This document shows, one piece after another, positions 13,983 through 22,927 of a stretch of DNA of 35,610 bases. Numbering within the stretch: position 1 is the first letter of the stretch; every line of letters begins with the position of its first letter. Under the pieces are notes generated by a model that saw nothing but the letters and a program-made list of their open reading frames with translations, did no database searches and was not told the origin of the DNA. The stretch is taken from the NCBI GenBank assembly GCA_023397655.1, contig JAEWTW010000042.1:1-35610 (forward strand), written 5' to 3'. The DNA comes from Bacillota bacterium (GTDB lineage Bacteria > Bacillota > Clostridia > Christensenellales > SZUA-584). The position numbers and the translations under genes were made by a program.

Positions 13983-15064
13983 TGATCTACGACATTGCCG
14001 TTATTGGCCTCGGGCCAGCCGGCTCAAGCTTTGCGCGGCTCATTGATTCAAAGAAGTACAAGGTCGCCGCCCTCGACCGCAAAAGCCTCTTATATCCAGA
14101 TAAGCATGTCAAGCCGTGCGGCGGGCTGCTGTCTCCGGATGCACAGCGCGCGCTTGCCCGGTTCGGCTTATCCATTCCGGGCCATATCATTGCGTCACCC
14201 CAGATATTCTATGTGAAAACGATAGACATGGACAACGGTCTCACCAATAACTACCAGCGTTTCTATCTCAATATCAGCCGTCAGAAGTTCGATCTGTGGC
14301 TGATGTCGCTGATACCCCAAAGCGTCGATCTTTTCGATAATTCCGTAGTCACGCATATCCACGAGGAGGACGGCATATACACAGTTGAGTTCATGCAGTC
14401 GGGTGAACGAAAGCGCCTCACCGCGCGCCATATCGTCGGCGCGGGAGGCGCGATGTCAGTTGTCACACGGCAGCTGTTCCACAGTGATATGCGCCGCTAT
14501 CGCCTGTGCATACAGGAGTCATACAACCATCACGATCAGGAGCCCTTCTTTTCATGTGTGTTTGACAGCCAAAACAGCGACAGCTACTCCTGGTCGCTGT
14601 CCAAAGACGGGCAGTTTATATTCGGCGGCGCTTATAACATCAAAGGTGCTGCGCAGGCTTTCGAACGGCAGAAAAACCATCTCGAACATTTGGGAGTCGA
14701 TCTCTCCGCACCCATGCACCGTGAAGCTTGTCTGGTTTATAAGCTGCATCGGCTGCAGGATATCCGGCTTGGACATGACAGCATTTATCTGCTGGGTGAA
14801 GCAGCGGGTTTCATCAGCCCCAGCTCATATGAAGGCATCAGCGGCGCGCTCAACAGCGCCTGCACACTGAGCCGTGTCTTCAATTCGGGATCAGCCAATG
14901 TGCTGAAGCGTTATCGCCGCGCATCATTCAAGCTGTGCCTGCGCTATGCTGTTAAAATCGTCAAAGCGGGCATATTGTGCAGCAGGCTGCTACGACGGCT
15001 CATCATGAAAAGCCGTGTCCGCCATATCGACGTGGTTGTCCCGCCATATCCGGATCAATCATAA
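13982..15064 (+). CDS. Geranylgeranyl-reductase-like FAD-dependent oxidoreductase
   Basis: Flavoprotein of the geranylgeranyl reductase / CbrA-like group, 360 residues. It opens with the FAD-binding Rossmann motif (IAVIGLGPAGSSFARLI), has the KPCGGLLSPDAQRALARFG segment with its family cysteine, the YSWSLSKDGQFIFGG strand corresponding to the family's YxWxF motif, and the second FAD motif LLGEAAGFISPSSYEGISGAL. Members reduce isoprenoid double bonds or have unknown substrates. I placed the start at ATG 13982, where AAAGGA is correctly spaced; an in-frame ATG at 13892 lacks one and adds a non-conserved 30 residues. No isoprenoid gene is nearby, so the substrate is open. Confidence 0.82.
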   Translation: MIYDIAVIGLGPAGSSFARLIDSKKYKVAALDRKSLLYPDKHVKPCGGLLSPDAQRALARFGLSIPGHIIASPQIFYVKTIDMDNGLTNNYQRFYLNISRQKFDLWLMSLIPQSVDLFDNSVVTHIHEEDGIYTVEFMQSGERKRLTARHIVGAGGAMSVVTRQLFHSDMRRYRLCIQESYNHHDQEPFFSCVFDSQNSDSYSWSLSKDGQFIFGGAYNIKGAAQAFERQKNHLEHLGVDLSAPMHREACLVYKLHRLQDIRLGHDSIYLLGEAAGFISPSSYEGISGALNSACTLSRVFNSGSANVLKRYRRASFKLCLRYAVKIVKAGILCSRLLRRLIMKSRVRHIDVVVPPYPDQS

Positions 15065-15179
15065 TTAATAATATCTTCTTAACAAAATCCCCGTTTCGCC
15101 AGAATGATTCTGATTTATAAATACGATAGCAGGTGACTGTTAATTCCATCATGGGTCATACACGAGGAGTAACCTGATA

Positions 15180-16724
15180 TTGAACAGCTTTCCGATAATT
15201 TTAATACATTCGGCGTCAGTCATTTTGATCATCATCGTCATCATTTACGCGTGGCAGAAGCGGTCCAACACCGGCGCACTTCAGCTTTGCATTGCCGCCG
15301 CATTCATGCTTGTTTGGGCAATAGGCTCTTTCGCAGAAACGCGTAGTACGGATTTAGCCGGAAAACTGCTATGGCGCAACATCACGCAGATCGGGACTTT
15401 CTATGTCCCCGCAGCCTGTCTGGTTTTTTCCGTCACCTATTCGGGAATGCTTAACAGAATAAAAAAGCCCCTTTTCATATTCGTTTTTTTGGTTCAGACG
15501 CTTAGCATACTGCTGATTTTCTCGGACGGATGGCTGCATCTGATGCGTGAAAGCATCCATCTCGTGCCCTGCGGCAAAGTCAGCGTCATTGCCGTAACGT
15601 CCACCATGCTGGGCAAATCGCTGGTTTCTTTTAATTTCATATTGATGGCAGCCGCGCTGATCTTGCTCATTGCTTTCGCTGTAAGAACCAACAGCAAGAT
15701 GCGGACGCAGGTTCTGATTACGCTGGCCGGTATGATGATCGCAGCAGCCTATGCGCTGATCAAGGTATCATCTAGCGAAAAAATTATGCCGTTCCTACCC
15801 ATTTCAGGCGTGTTCGGCATTGCCTGCCTTGCCATGCTGCTGGGCATCGTTCAATATGATTTTCTGATGGTGCTTCCCATCGCGCGCAAAGAGGTGTTTA
15901 ACGTTATCGGAGACGGCATCGTGGTCGCGTCTCCACGGGGCGAAGTGATTGATACCAATCCGGCAGCCTGCCGAATGCTGTCTCTCGCAGCTTCCACACA
16001 CAATCCGGATAAGCCGGCATGCGAACATGGCATCAACAGCCTGCTTGCAGAACACTATCCCGAATGGCGCGGTCTGCTGACCCATTGTCAGGCCGGTGCG
16101 ATACAGATATCCAAAACGCTGGATGGCAATACGTTTTACTATCAGTGTGATATCTATGTTCTGGCGAAGAAACGGGACAAGGTATTGGGAACAATATCCG
16201 TGCTGCGCGACGTCACCGAGCAGCGGGTGAAAAATGACCTTCTCAAGTACCGGGCTGAGCGTGACGGCTTGCTGGATATCTACAACCGGCATACATTTAT
16301 TGAACTGGTCAACCAGGCCCTGGCACACACCGGCAGTGACGTCTGCCTCATATTCTACGATCTTGATGACTTCAAGAAGGTGAATGACAATTTCGGGCAT
16401 ATGGCGGGCGACTATGTGCTCAAGGAGGTTTGCCGGTGCGTTACAGACAAGCTCAGCGGGCAGGATCTGCTTGGCCGCATCGGCGGTGAGGAATTTGCAA
16501 TATTCATGAGAGGCGTCAGCCCGGAGGATTCCGTCAAAATTGCCGAAACCTTGAGAAGAGGCATTGAACAGCACACATTTGAATACCAGGGACTGCAGCT
16601 TCATGTGACCGTCAGCATTGGCCTTGCGGTGGGGCGCGGCGCGTCGTTCGACCAGCTCTACCAGCGTGCTGACGACATGCTGTATAAAGCAAAAGAAGCA
16701 GGTAAAAACTGCATCATGATATAA
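15180..16724 (+). CDS. Membrane diguanylate cyclase (7TM - PAS - GGDEF)
   Basis: Predicted to make cyclic di-GMP. The 514-residue protein has seven to eight N-terminal membrane helices (about residues 6-225) of the histidine-kinase 7TM sensor type, a PAS domain (about 233-345: VFNVIGDGIVVASPRGEVIDTNPAA), and a GGDEF domain (about 360-514) with active-site GGEEF in GRIGGEEFAIF and the metal site FYDLDDFKKVNDNFGH. The inhibitory RxxD site is absent (SGQD at that position), so product feedback is not expected by the usual route. Translation starts at TTG with GAGGAG upstream. It precedes fapA, which has a flagellar-type promoter, suggesting a motility or biofilm link. Confidence 0.93.
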   Translation: MNSFPIILIHSASVILIIIVIIYAWQKRSNTGALQLCIAAAFMLVWAIGSFAETRSTDLAGKLLWRNITQIGTFYVPAACLVFSVTYSGMLNRIKKPLFIFVFLVQTLSILLIFSDGWLHLMRESIHLVPCGKVSVIAVTSTMLGKSLVSFNFILMAAALILLIAFAVRTNSKMRTQVLITLAGMMIAAAYALIKVSSSEKIMPFLPISGVFGIACLAMLLGIVQYDFLMVLPIARKEVFNVIGDGIVVASPRGEVIDTNPAACRMLSLAASTHNPDKPACEHGINSLLAEHYPEWRGLLTHCQAGAIQISKTLDGNTFYYQCDIYVLAKKRDKVLGTISVLRDVTEQRVKNDLLKYRAERDGLLDIYNRHTFIELVNQALAHTGSDVCLIFYDLDDFKKVNDNFGHMAGDYVLKEVCRCVTDKLSGQDLLGRIGGEEFAIFMRGVSPEDSVKIAETLRRGIEQHTFEYQGLQLHVTVSIGLAVGRGASFDQLYQRADDMLYKAKEAGKNCIMI

Positions 16725-16815
16725 GCGTCCATCATCAGCCGATCTGCCTGTTTGATTGAACTTGTTTCAATATTGAATAAAATCAATGTATATAATTCCA
16801 TTTGAATCAAAACGC

Positions 16816-16843
16816 TAAATGAATACTGTCAAACCGCCGATAT
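16816..16843 (+). promoter_or_regulatory. fapA: Sigma-28 (SigD/FliA)-type promoter of fapA
   Basis: TAAA (16816-16819), 16-bp spacer, GCCGATAT (16836-16843). This fits the flagellar sigma-28 consensus TAAA-N15-16-GCCGATAA/T almost exactly. No standard -35 box is placed 16-18 bp before the overlapping TATAAT (16841-16846). The fapA start codon follows at 16875. Confidence 0.6.
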
Positions 16844-16874
16844 AATGAGTAGCGGAATTGACGGGAGATCACCG

Positions 16875-18536
16875 ATGCCTGATTTAAATGAACAAATCGA
16901 GAATACGGATATTCAGAACGCCGGTACGGACGACAGCGTTCTGGTTAAGGACGCCTTCTATTCGGTGGAATATTCCGACGACGGCGTTTTCATCAACGCA
17001 TCCTACGAAGACCAAGGCGGGCTTCCGATTCTGCCTGCTGTATTGACATATGATCTCAACCGAAGGGATATCGCCGGTCTTGATATCGTCAGCGCCCTCC
17101 TGCGCGTACGGCGTCATGAGCAACTCATCCGCATATCGGATGCTCAGCCGGAATCTTCGGCTGCTACGGATGTTTTTCTGATAATACCACGTGATGAGAT
17201 GTCTGCCAACATGGTGTTGCTGCCGCCCTGCGGCGCAGGGCCGGATCGGGATGCGGACGAACTGCTTGCCGTGATACGGGAGAAGTGGGGCGTCGTTTTC
17301 GGTCTGAATGAGAGCGCAGTACGAAGAGCCGTATCGGAAAGACGATACTATCTTGAGACACAGATAGCGGCGGGCAGGCCTGCCGAAAAAGGCGAAGACG
17401 GAAAGGTTGTCCTGCTGTTTAATACACAGCGCAGCTACGCGCCAACAATAGCGAAAGACGGCAGTGCAGACTATAAAAGCCTCAAAGTATTTGAAAGCGT
17501 CAAGGAAGGCGAGACGGTCGCGACCCTGGTGCAGCCCAGAGAAGGTGTGGACGGCTGTACCGTAAAAGGACGGGCGATACCCGCTCAAAGGGGGCGTGAC
17601 TCAAGGTTCCCCAAGGGTAAAAATGTACGTGCTTCGGAAGACGGCTTAAGCCTACTCGCAGTGAAAAGCGGCAGAGTTGACTATATAATGGATCGCATCG
17701 AGGTTGCGGATGTTTTCCGTATTACAGGCGACGTCGATATGGGTGTCGGCAATATACAGTTCGACGGCGATGTGATCGTTTTTGGTAACGTCATCTCGGG
17801 GCTCACCATAGAAGCTACCGGCACGGTGGAAATCGGCGGTTATGTGGAAGCATCGACTATTATTGCCGGCAAGGATATCATACTGAAAAACGGCATGCAA
17901 GGCATGGAAAAGGGCTGTCTCAAAGCGGGCGGCAACATCGTGGCGCGGTTTATGGAGCGCAGCACCGTTGAAGCACAAGGAAGTATTATTTCGGATTCTA
18001 TCGTCCACTGCAGCGTGACCGCAGGCGACTTTATCAAAATGCAGGGCAAATGGGCCCGTATACTCGGCGGGACTCTGCGTGCGGGGCGCATGATTACCGC
18101 CAATACGATAGGCTCCACCTCAAACGAGCTCACCGTAATTGAGATGGGGGCCTCTGCCGAGATGCGAGCGCATTGCACCCGGCTGACAACCGCCAGGGAT
18201 GATATCAAGTCTCAGCTCGATAAGGTCAGCATGATGATCCGCGTCCTCCCCGCCCACAGTGAATCTGCCGAGAACCAGCAATACCTTTCAAAGCTGGCCG
18301 CCGCCAAAGACCAGCTTCAGCAGCAGTATTCGCAAGCCGCAACGGAACTGGAGGAGCTCATGAAAAGCATTGAGGAGCTCAGCCGCGCCCGTCTGCATGT
18401 GCTCAAAGCCATATATCCCAATGTTAAAATCAGCATCAACATGTGCTCGACGACAACAAAAACGTCCGCCGAATATGTGACTTTCTATTTCCGTTCCGGC
18501 GGCATCGTATCAACGTCCTGCGAAGCCCGGTCATAG
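16875..18536 (+). CDS. fapA: FapA family protein (DUF342)
   Basis: DUF342/FapA protein of 553 residues. FapA-type proteins have a C-terminal right-handed parallel beta-helix related to MinC and have been linked to flagellar assembly or cell polarity. Here the FapA N-terminal domain spans about residues 80-265 (VKEGETVATLVQPREGVDGCTVKGRAIPAQ is read in pieces). The Gly/Ile-rich repeats of the beta-helix follow (GDVDMGVGNIQFDGDVIVFGN, then IEATGTVEIGGYVEASTIIAGKDI), and a coiled coil covers about 430-515. GGGAG seven bases before the ATG at 16875 decides the start; an in-frame ATG at 16845 lies within the promoter. It sits 150 bp after the diguanylate cyclase gene. Confidence 0.87.
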   Translation: MPDLNEQIENTDIQNAGTDDSVLVKDAFYSVEYSDDGVFINASYEDQGGLPILPAVLTYDLNRRDIAGLDIVSALLRVRRHEQLIRISDAQPESSAATDVFLIIPRDEMSANMVLLPPCGAGPDRDADELLAVIREKWGVVFGLNESAVRRAVSERRYYLETQIAAGRPAEKGEDGKVVLLFNTQRSYAPTIAKDGSADYKSLKVFESVKEGETVATLVQPREGVDGCTVKGRAIPAQRGRDSRFPKGKNVRASEDGLSLLAVKSGRVDYIMDRIEVADVFRITGDVDMGVGNIQFDGDVIVFGNVISGLTIEATGTVEIGGYVEASTIIAGKDIILKNGMQGMEKGCLKAGGNIVARFMERSTVEAQGSIISDSIVHCSVTAGDFIKMQGKWARILGGTLRAGRMITANTIGSTSNELTVIEMGASAEMRAHCTRLTTARDDIKSQLDKVSMMIRVLPAHSESAENQQYLSKLAAAKDQLQQQYSQAATELEELMKSIEELSRARLHVLKAIYPNVKISINMCSTTTKTSAEYVTFYFRSGGIVSTSCEARS

Positions 18537-18548
18537 GCATACTTTTAC

Positions 18549-20471
18549 TCAGGCTGTCTCATGCGCCTCTTCCCATTGTTCCATCAGCAGCTCCAGCTTT
18601 TGCTGTACCGCCTCGTGCTCACCGGATAGCGCCACGATTTCCGTTTCGCTCAAAGCCGCCGGGTCGGCCAGCGTTTCTTCTATCTCCTTCAGCCGCGTCT
18701 CAGCCGCGGAGATTTCCTTCTCTATCTGCGCCACACGCAGCTTCAGCGCTTTTTGACGCTGTTCTTCTTCCCGGCTTGCGCGGCGGCGTTTGGACGCCTC
18801 TGTACGCGTCAGCCCGTCGTCCGCATACGGCAGCGCCGGTGATGTCTTGCGTGCTTCCAGCGCCGCCTGGTAGTCGCTCCAGTTGCCTTCGAACGCGGTC
18901 AGCGCTCCGCCCTTCATCTCCAGTACACTGGCGGCCACCCGGTTGATGAAATACCGGTCATGGCTGACGAACAGTATCGTGCCCTCGAAGTCGATCAGCG
19001 CGTCCTCCAGCACCTCGCGGCTGTCCATGTCCAGATGGTTGGTCGGCTCGTCCAGCAACAGCAGCGCCGGTCGGGACATCATCAGCTTCAGCAGCGCCAG
19101 CCTTCCCTTTTCGCCACCCGACAGTGCTGAAACAGGCTTGAACACGTCGTCCCCGAAGAACAGGAACCCAGCCAAAATATTGCGCAACTCCCCGTCCAGC
19201 TTGGACGGATAGGCCTCGCGCAGCTCTTCAATCACGCTGCAGTGCTCATTCAGACCCTCCTGCAGCTGATCGTAATATCCCATTTTCACACCCGCGCCCA
19301 GCGTCACGCTGCCGCTCTGCGACATGAGCCTGCCCGCTATAATGCGTAGCAGCGTCGTTTTCCCCACACCGTTGGGGCCCACCAGCGCCGCGCTGTCCCC
19401 CTTGAACAGACGCATATCCAGCCCGTCGAACAGCTTTTTGTCTCCGAACGCCATGGACAGGCCTTCCGCGATCAGTACGTCCTCCGCGGTTGCGCCGCCG
19501 TCCAGCTTCAGCGACATGCGCGCCCTCTCCGCTTCTGGGCGGTCCACGCGCTCCATCTTCTCCAGCAGGTGCTCCCGCGCCTGCGCCTTAATAAAGTTCT
19601 TGCCGCCGCCTGAGCGACCCCACGTCTTATACCGTTCGATCACGGCTTCCTGCCGTTTTATCTCGCGCTGGTTGTGTTCGTACGCCTTCTGCTGCAGCCG
19701 CCGCTGCTCCTGCCGCTTGGCCGCGAACGCGGAGTAGTTGCCAATCTCCACGCTCAGCTTGTTGTTGTACAGCCCCGCCACGTGCGTGCACAGCTGGTCG
19801 AGGAACCACCGATCGTGCGACACCAGTATAACAGCACCGCGCCAGCTCTTGAGGTAATCCTCCAGCCACTCGATCGCGCCCGCGTCCAGATGGTTGGTGG
19901 GCTCGTCCAGCAGCAGCAGCGTAGGCTTTTTGAGCAGCAAGCGTCCCAGCGCCAGCCGTGCGCGCTGCCCGCCGGAGAGCGTGGACACACGCTGTTCGTA
20001 CATCTCCTCGCCGAGGCCCAGGCCTTTAAGCACGCCGCCGATGGCGCTCTTGTAACCGTATCCGTCCGCTTCCTCGAACGCCTGAGTCACCCGCTCGTAC
20101 TCGCGGGACACGCGCCGCCACGCATCGCTGTCCGCCGCGGCTTCCGCCATCTGGTGCTCCAGCGCGCGCATGCGCTCTTCCATCGCAAACACGTCGTCAA
20201 ACACAGCCAGCATCGTGCCCCACACCGTGTCATCCGTACCGGCGGGCACCTCCTGGCTGAGATATCCCAGCCCCGAGGGGTTGGCAATGCTCACGTTGCC
20301 GCTGTCCGCCGCCATTTCGCCGCAGATGATGCGCAACAGCGTGGTCTTGCCCGCGCCGTTGGGGCCCACCAGCCCCAGCCGCTGCTCGTCCGTCAGCACC
20401 AGCGATATATTGCTCAGCACCTCGTCCGCGCCAAATGTTTTACTTATGTTGTTCAGTGACAGCGCGACCAC
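18549..20471 (-). CDS. ABC-F family ATPase (ribosome-associated translation factor type)
   Basis: Soluble tandem ABC protein of 640 residues without membrane segments. The first domain has Walker A GPNGAGKT (36-43), signature LSGGQ (165-169) and Walker B LLLLDEPTNHLD. The second has GPNGVGKT (365-372), LSGGE (~450) and LLLLDEPTNHLD. Between them lies the basic, helical P-site tRNA interaction motif linker (about 245-320), and residues ~555-640 form a C-terminal coiled coil. Such proteins act on the ribosomal E site to resolve stalled translation, while some relatives give antibiotic resistance; nothing here marks it as a resistance type. The GTG start has GGAGG seven bases upstream; a -10 TATAAT lies at 20513-20518 with a poor -35. 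It converges with fapA, 12 bp apart. Confidence 0.93.
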   Translation of the reverse strand: MVALSLNNISKTFGADEVLSNISLVLTDEQRLGLVGPNGAGKTTLLRIICGEMAADSGNVSIANPSGLGYLSQEVPAGTDDTVWGTMLAVFDDVFAMEERMRALEHQMAEAAADSDAWRRVSREYERVTQAFEEADGYGYKSAIGGVLKGLGLGEEMYEQRVSTLSGGQRARLALGRLLLKKPTLLLLDEPTNHLDAGAIEWLEDYLKSWRGAVILVSHDRWFLDQLCTHVAGLYNNKLSVEIGNYSAFAAKRQEQRRLQQKAYEHNQREIKRQEAVIERYKTWGRSGGGKNFIKAQAREHLLEKMERVDRPEAERARMSLKLDGGATAEDVLIAEGLSMAFGDKKLFDGLDMRLFKGDSAALVGPNGVGKTTLLRIIAGRLMSQSGSVTLGAGVKMGYYDQLQEGLNEHCSVIEELREAYPSKLDGELRNILAGFLFFGDDVFKPVSALSGGEKGRLALLKLMMSRPALLLLDEPTNHLDMDSREVLEDALIDFEGTILFVSHDRYFINRVAASVLEMKGGALTAFEGNWSDYQAALEARKTSPALPYADDGLTRTEASKRRRASREEEQRQKALKLRVAQIEKEISAAETRLKEIEETLADPAALSETEIVALSGEHEAVQQKLELLMEQWEEAHETA

Positions 20472-20530
20472 CGTTCATCCTCCGTCCGTTTTCGTATCTG
20501 TAAAACCTGCCCCATTATACACGACCGGCG

Positions 20531-20558
20531 CAAAAAAATAAAGCGAGACGCCTCCCGC
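20531..20558 (-). terminator. Intrinsic terminator of the HAD-rluA-methyltransferase operon
   Basis: Minus-strand GCGGGA/TCTCGC arms with a GGCG loop are followed by TTTATTTTTTT. It lies ~165 bp beyond the HAD stop, so the transcript has a long structured 3' region. The T-run also occupies the -35 area of the ABC-F gene. Confidence 0.65.
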
Positions 20559-20572
20559 ACAAACCTAAGATC

Positions 20573-20685
20573 TTGGAGGCTCTGCCTCCAAACCACCGCT
20601 CAAGTGACACATCCCTTGAGAATCCCATTGAAGAATGCCTTCACGAAGGCATTCCCGTTTAAATTTTAGGACAAGTAAGGGATGT
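20573..20685. repeat. Nested inverted-repeat element in intergenic region
   Basis: Three perfect inverted repeats occur in 113 bp: TTGGAGGC/GCCTCCAA (20573-20580 with 20584-20591); an outer ACATCCCTT/AAGGGATGT (20609-20617 with 20677-20685); and, inside it, GAATGCCTTC/GAAGGCATTC (20633-20642 with 20645-20654). A competing CTCAAG/CTTGAG pair (20599-20604 with 20615-20620) excludes the outer stem. It could be a palindromic genome repeat, a small MITE-like remnant, or a 3'-UTR RNA. Confidence 0.55.
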
Positions 20686-20723
20686 TTAATGCACTGCAAG
20701 CATCAACACCCATATATACCGTC

Positions 20724-21380
20724 CTAACCAAGCATATCTCTCAGCGCCTGCACGGTGATGCCTTCCAGCGAATCCACCACCAAATCCGCGCCGCTGAGCG
20801 ACTGCCGCCCTATGGGATGCCGTATGCCGATCACCTTGGCCGCGCCCGCTGCGCGTGCTGCCGTGATGCCGTTGTCCGCATCCTCGATGACGATGCATTC
20901 ATGACCTTCCACGCCCAGCCGCTCCATCGCCAGCAGGAAGATGTCTGGCGCAGGCTTGGAGCGTTCCGTCATGCAGCTGGACACCACCGTATCCACGATC
21001 TCCGCAAGCCCCAGCCGCCGCACCACCCATTCGGCGTTCTCCCCCTCCGATGATGTAGCCACCGCCACCTTGAGTCCTGCCGCTGCGCAGCTTTTCAACA
21101 GCGCCACTGAGGCGTGATAGGGACACAGCTCTCCCTTTTCGTAATAATAGGCCATCAGCGTCTCTTCCTTGCGCACAACTGCCAACGGGTCTTCAGCGAA
21201 TCCATGCTTCTTCTGAATTGACTGCCACATTTCCACTGTGCTCACGCCCACATACAGGCTCTGCTCCTCAGGCGTCAGCTCAAATCCCAATTCATGTGCC
21301 AGTTGTATATCCAGCTTCTGATATTCCGGCTCCGAATCCACCAATACTCCGTCCATGTCAAATAAAACCGCTTTAAGCAA
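20724..21380 (-). CDS. HAD-superfamily phosphatase/phosphomutase (beta-phosphoglucomutase-like)
   Basis: Haloacid dehalogenase-fold enzyme of 218 residues. Motif I is AVLFDMDGVLVDSEP with the two aspartates, motif II is VATSSEG, and motifs III/IV are SKPAPDIFLLAMERLG and CIVIEDADNGITAARAAG. A helical cap follows motif I (about residues 16-80), as in the beta-phosphoglucomutase-like group. The substrate is not readable from sequence. I placed the start at TTG 21380, directly before LKAVLFDMDG, with GGGAGG six bases upstream; the longer reading frame runs into that Shine-Dalgarno. Third gene of an operon with a pseudouridine synthase and an RNA methyltransferase (16 bp gap). Confidence 0.88.
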   Translation of the reverse strand: MLKAVLFDMDGVLVDSEPEYQKLDIQLAHELGFELTPEEQSLYVGVSTVEMWQSIQKKHGFAEDPLAVVRKEETLMAYYYEKGELCPYHASVALLKSCAAAGLKVAVATSSEGENAEWVVRRLGLAEIVDTVVSSCMTERSKPAPDIFLLAMERLGVEGHECIVIEDADNGITAARAAGAAKVIGIRHPIGRQSLSGADLVVDSLEGITVQALRDMLG

Positions 21381-21396
21381 TGATAACCTCCCAAAA

Positions 21397-22080
21397 TCAA
21401 ACCGGAATCTCCGGTAAATCAAACAGCGTGAAGGGATGTCTGGTCGGCTGCGCCGTGAAGCTCAGCCGTTCTTCTTTTGTGGGATGGTCCAGACACAGCC
21501 GCCATGCGAACAGCGCCAGCGGTGCTTTGATGTCGCGCGCGCCGTACTTCATGTCACCGTAGACGCTTGCACCTGCTGCCGCCATCTGCGCGCGTATCTG
21601 GTGAAAACGCCCCGTCAACAGGCGTATGCGGACCAGATACAATCCATCTCGCTGTTCCAGCGTCTCATATTCCAGCTCCGCCAGCTTCGCGCCCGGTGCG
21701 TATTTTTCCGTTACCCGTGCGATGTGCGCGGCTTCGTCCTTCACCAGCCAGTGCGTCAGTTTGCCTTCTTTTTCAGGGGGCGCTGCCGTCAGCACAGCCA
21801 GATACGTCTTCTCAAAAGCGCCGGACTGTATTTGCGCCGTCAGTCGCGCAGCCGCCTTGGACGTGCGGGCAAAAACCATCACACCGCCCGTCGGACGGTC
21901 CAGTCGATGCACCAGCCCGAGATAAACCTCACCCGGCTTCTGATACTTCTCCTTGATGTAAGCTTTGCACAGACTCAGCATGTCAGCGTCGCCCGACTCG
22001 TCCGCCTGCGACGGCACGCCATATGGCTTCTCCACCACCAGCAGGTGGTTGTCCTCATAGATCACCTTCACGGCTGCCAT
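21397..22080 (-). CDS. RluA-family pseudouridine synthase
   Basis: Converts specific uridines in rRNA or tRNA to pseudouridine. At 227 residues it is a compact RluA type without an S4 domain. It has KVIYEDNHLLVVEKPYGVPSQ, the intact catalytic motif VHRLDRPTGGVMVFA with the essential Asp, and the C-terminal TGRFHQIRAQMAAAGASVYGDMKYG block. This contrasts with the degenerate homologue at 8451-9374. Its ATG overlaps the end of the upstream methyltransferase gene by 13 bp, indicating translational coupling. The target uridine is unknown. Confidence 0.95.
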   Translation of the reverse strand: MAAVKVIYEDNHLLVVEKPYGVPSQADESGDADMLSLCKAYIKEKYQKPGEVYLGLVHRLDRPTGGVMVFARTSKAAARLTAQIQSGAFEKTYLAVLTAAPPEKEGKLTHWLVKDEAAHIARVTEKYAPGAKLAELEYETLEQRDGLYLVRIRLLTGRFHQIRAQMAAAGASVYGDMKYGARDIKAPLALFAWRLCLDHPTKEERLSFTAQPTRHPFTLFDLPEIPV

Positions 22081-22913
22081 CTCGAAGTGGTGCCGCAGGG
22101 CAGCAGTATGTCCGAACCCTTCTGGGGCAGCACCAGCGTGCCGGACTCAATCTTGCCTTTGGGCAGGCACTGTGCCAGCATGTTCCTTGTGACCACATCA
22201 GACAGCCCCGTGGTATACGAATTGATAATAAAAAACAGCGGATTGTCGGACAGCAGCGCCGCGCAGTCGCGCACCAGCGGAAACAGGCTCTGCTCGATCT
22301 TCCACACGCTGTTGTCGCTGCGCCCGTAGGAGGGCGGGTCCATCACGATACCGTCGTAACGCCGCCCCCGCCGCTGTTCGCGCAGCACGAACTTATGGCA
22401 GTCGTCCGCGATGAAGCGCACGTCCGCGTCGCCGAGCCCGGATAATCGCGCGTTCTCCTTCGCCCAGTCGTTCATACTCTTCGCCGCATCCACGTGCACC
22501 ACCGACGCGCCCGCCGACAATGCCGCGAGCGTCGCGCCGCCGGTGTACGCAAAAAGGTTCAGCACGTTCGCAGGCCGCCCTGCCCCGGCAACGCGCTGCC
22601 GGATGTATTCCCAGTTGGCTGACTGTTCCGGAAACACGCCGATATGCTTGAATCCGGTGGGCCGCACATGAAACTTGAGGCCAGCGAGCTCTATCGTCCA
22701 GCGCTCCGGCACCTTTTTGATAAAGCGCCAGCTGCCACCGCCCGTTTCGCTCCGGTCGTAAACCGCGTGGGGCTTCCAAATATCTGGGTTCGATTTCTCC
22801 CATATCACCTGCGGGTCAGGGCGCTGCAGTACGATACCGCCCACGTCCTCCAGCTTTTCACCGTCTCCGGTATCCAATACCGTATATTCACTTAAATTAT
22901 CCGCAATAAACAT
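22068..22913 (-). CDS. RlmI-like SAM-dependent RNA methyltransferase
   Basis: Class I SAM-dependent methyltransferase of the RlmI/RlmL-type family, 281 residues, likely acting on rRNA. The N-terminal region YTVLDTGDGEKLEDVGGIVLQRPDPQVIW is the family's lead domain. The SAM-binding motif is VLNLFAYTGGATLAALSAGA, followed by VHVDAAKSMNDWAKEN and the catalytic-loop motif MDPPSYGR. No PUA domain is present, unlike Escherichia coli RlmI. The start at ATG 22913 is supported by GGAGG five bases upstream. It leads an operon with a pseudouridine synthase and a HAD enzyme, an RNA-modification context. Confidence 0.88.
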   Translation of the reverse strand: MFIADNLSEYTVLDTGDGEKLEDVGGIVLQRPDPQVIWEKSNPDIWKPHAVYDRSETGGGSWRFIKKVPERWTIELAGLKFHVRPTGFKHIGVFPEQSANWEYIRQRVAGAGRPANVLNLFAYTGGATLAALSAGASVVHVDAAKSMNDWAKENARLSGLGDADVRFIADDCHKFVLREQRRGRRYDGIVMDPPSYGRSDNSVWKIEQSLFPLVRDCAALLSDNPLFFIINSYTTGLSDVVTRNMLAQCLPKGKIESGTLVLPQKGSDILLPCGTTSRWQP

Positions 22914-22927
22914 ATCATCCTCCGTCA

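Noticed and set aside
15065..15179. Sigma-28 promoter for the diguanylate cyclase.
   Set aside because: The sequence ATACGATAG resembles the -10 element, but no TAAA box lies 15-16 bp upstream.
16745..16800. Imperfect TTGATT/AATCAA inverted repeat after the diguanylate cyclase as a terminator.
   Set aside because: The stem is short and AT-only and there is no T-tract, so it was not called.
18549..20471. ABC-F gene as an antibiotic-resistance determinant.
   Set aside because: The linker and tail show nothing specific to resistance subfamilies. Such housekeeping ABC-F proteins are common.
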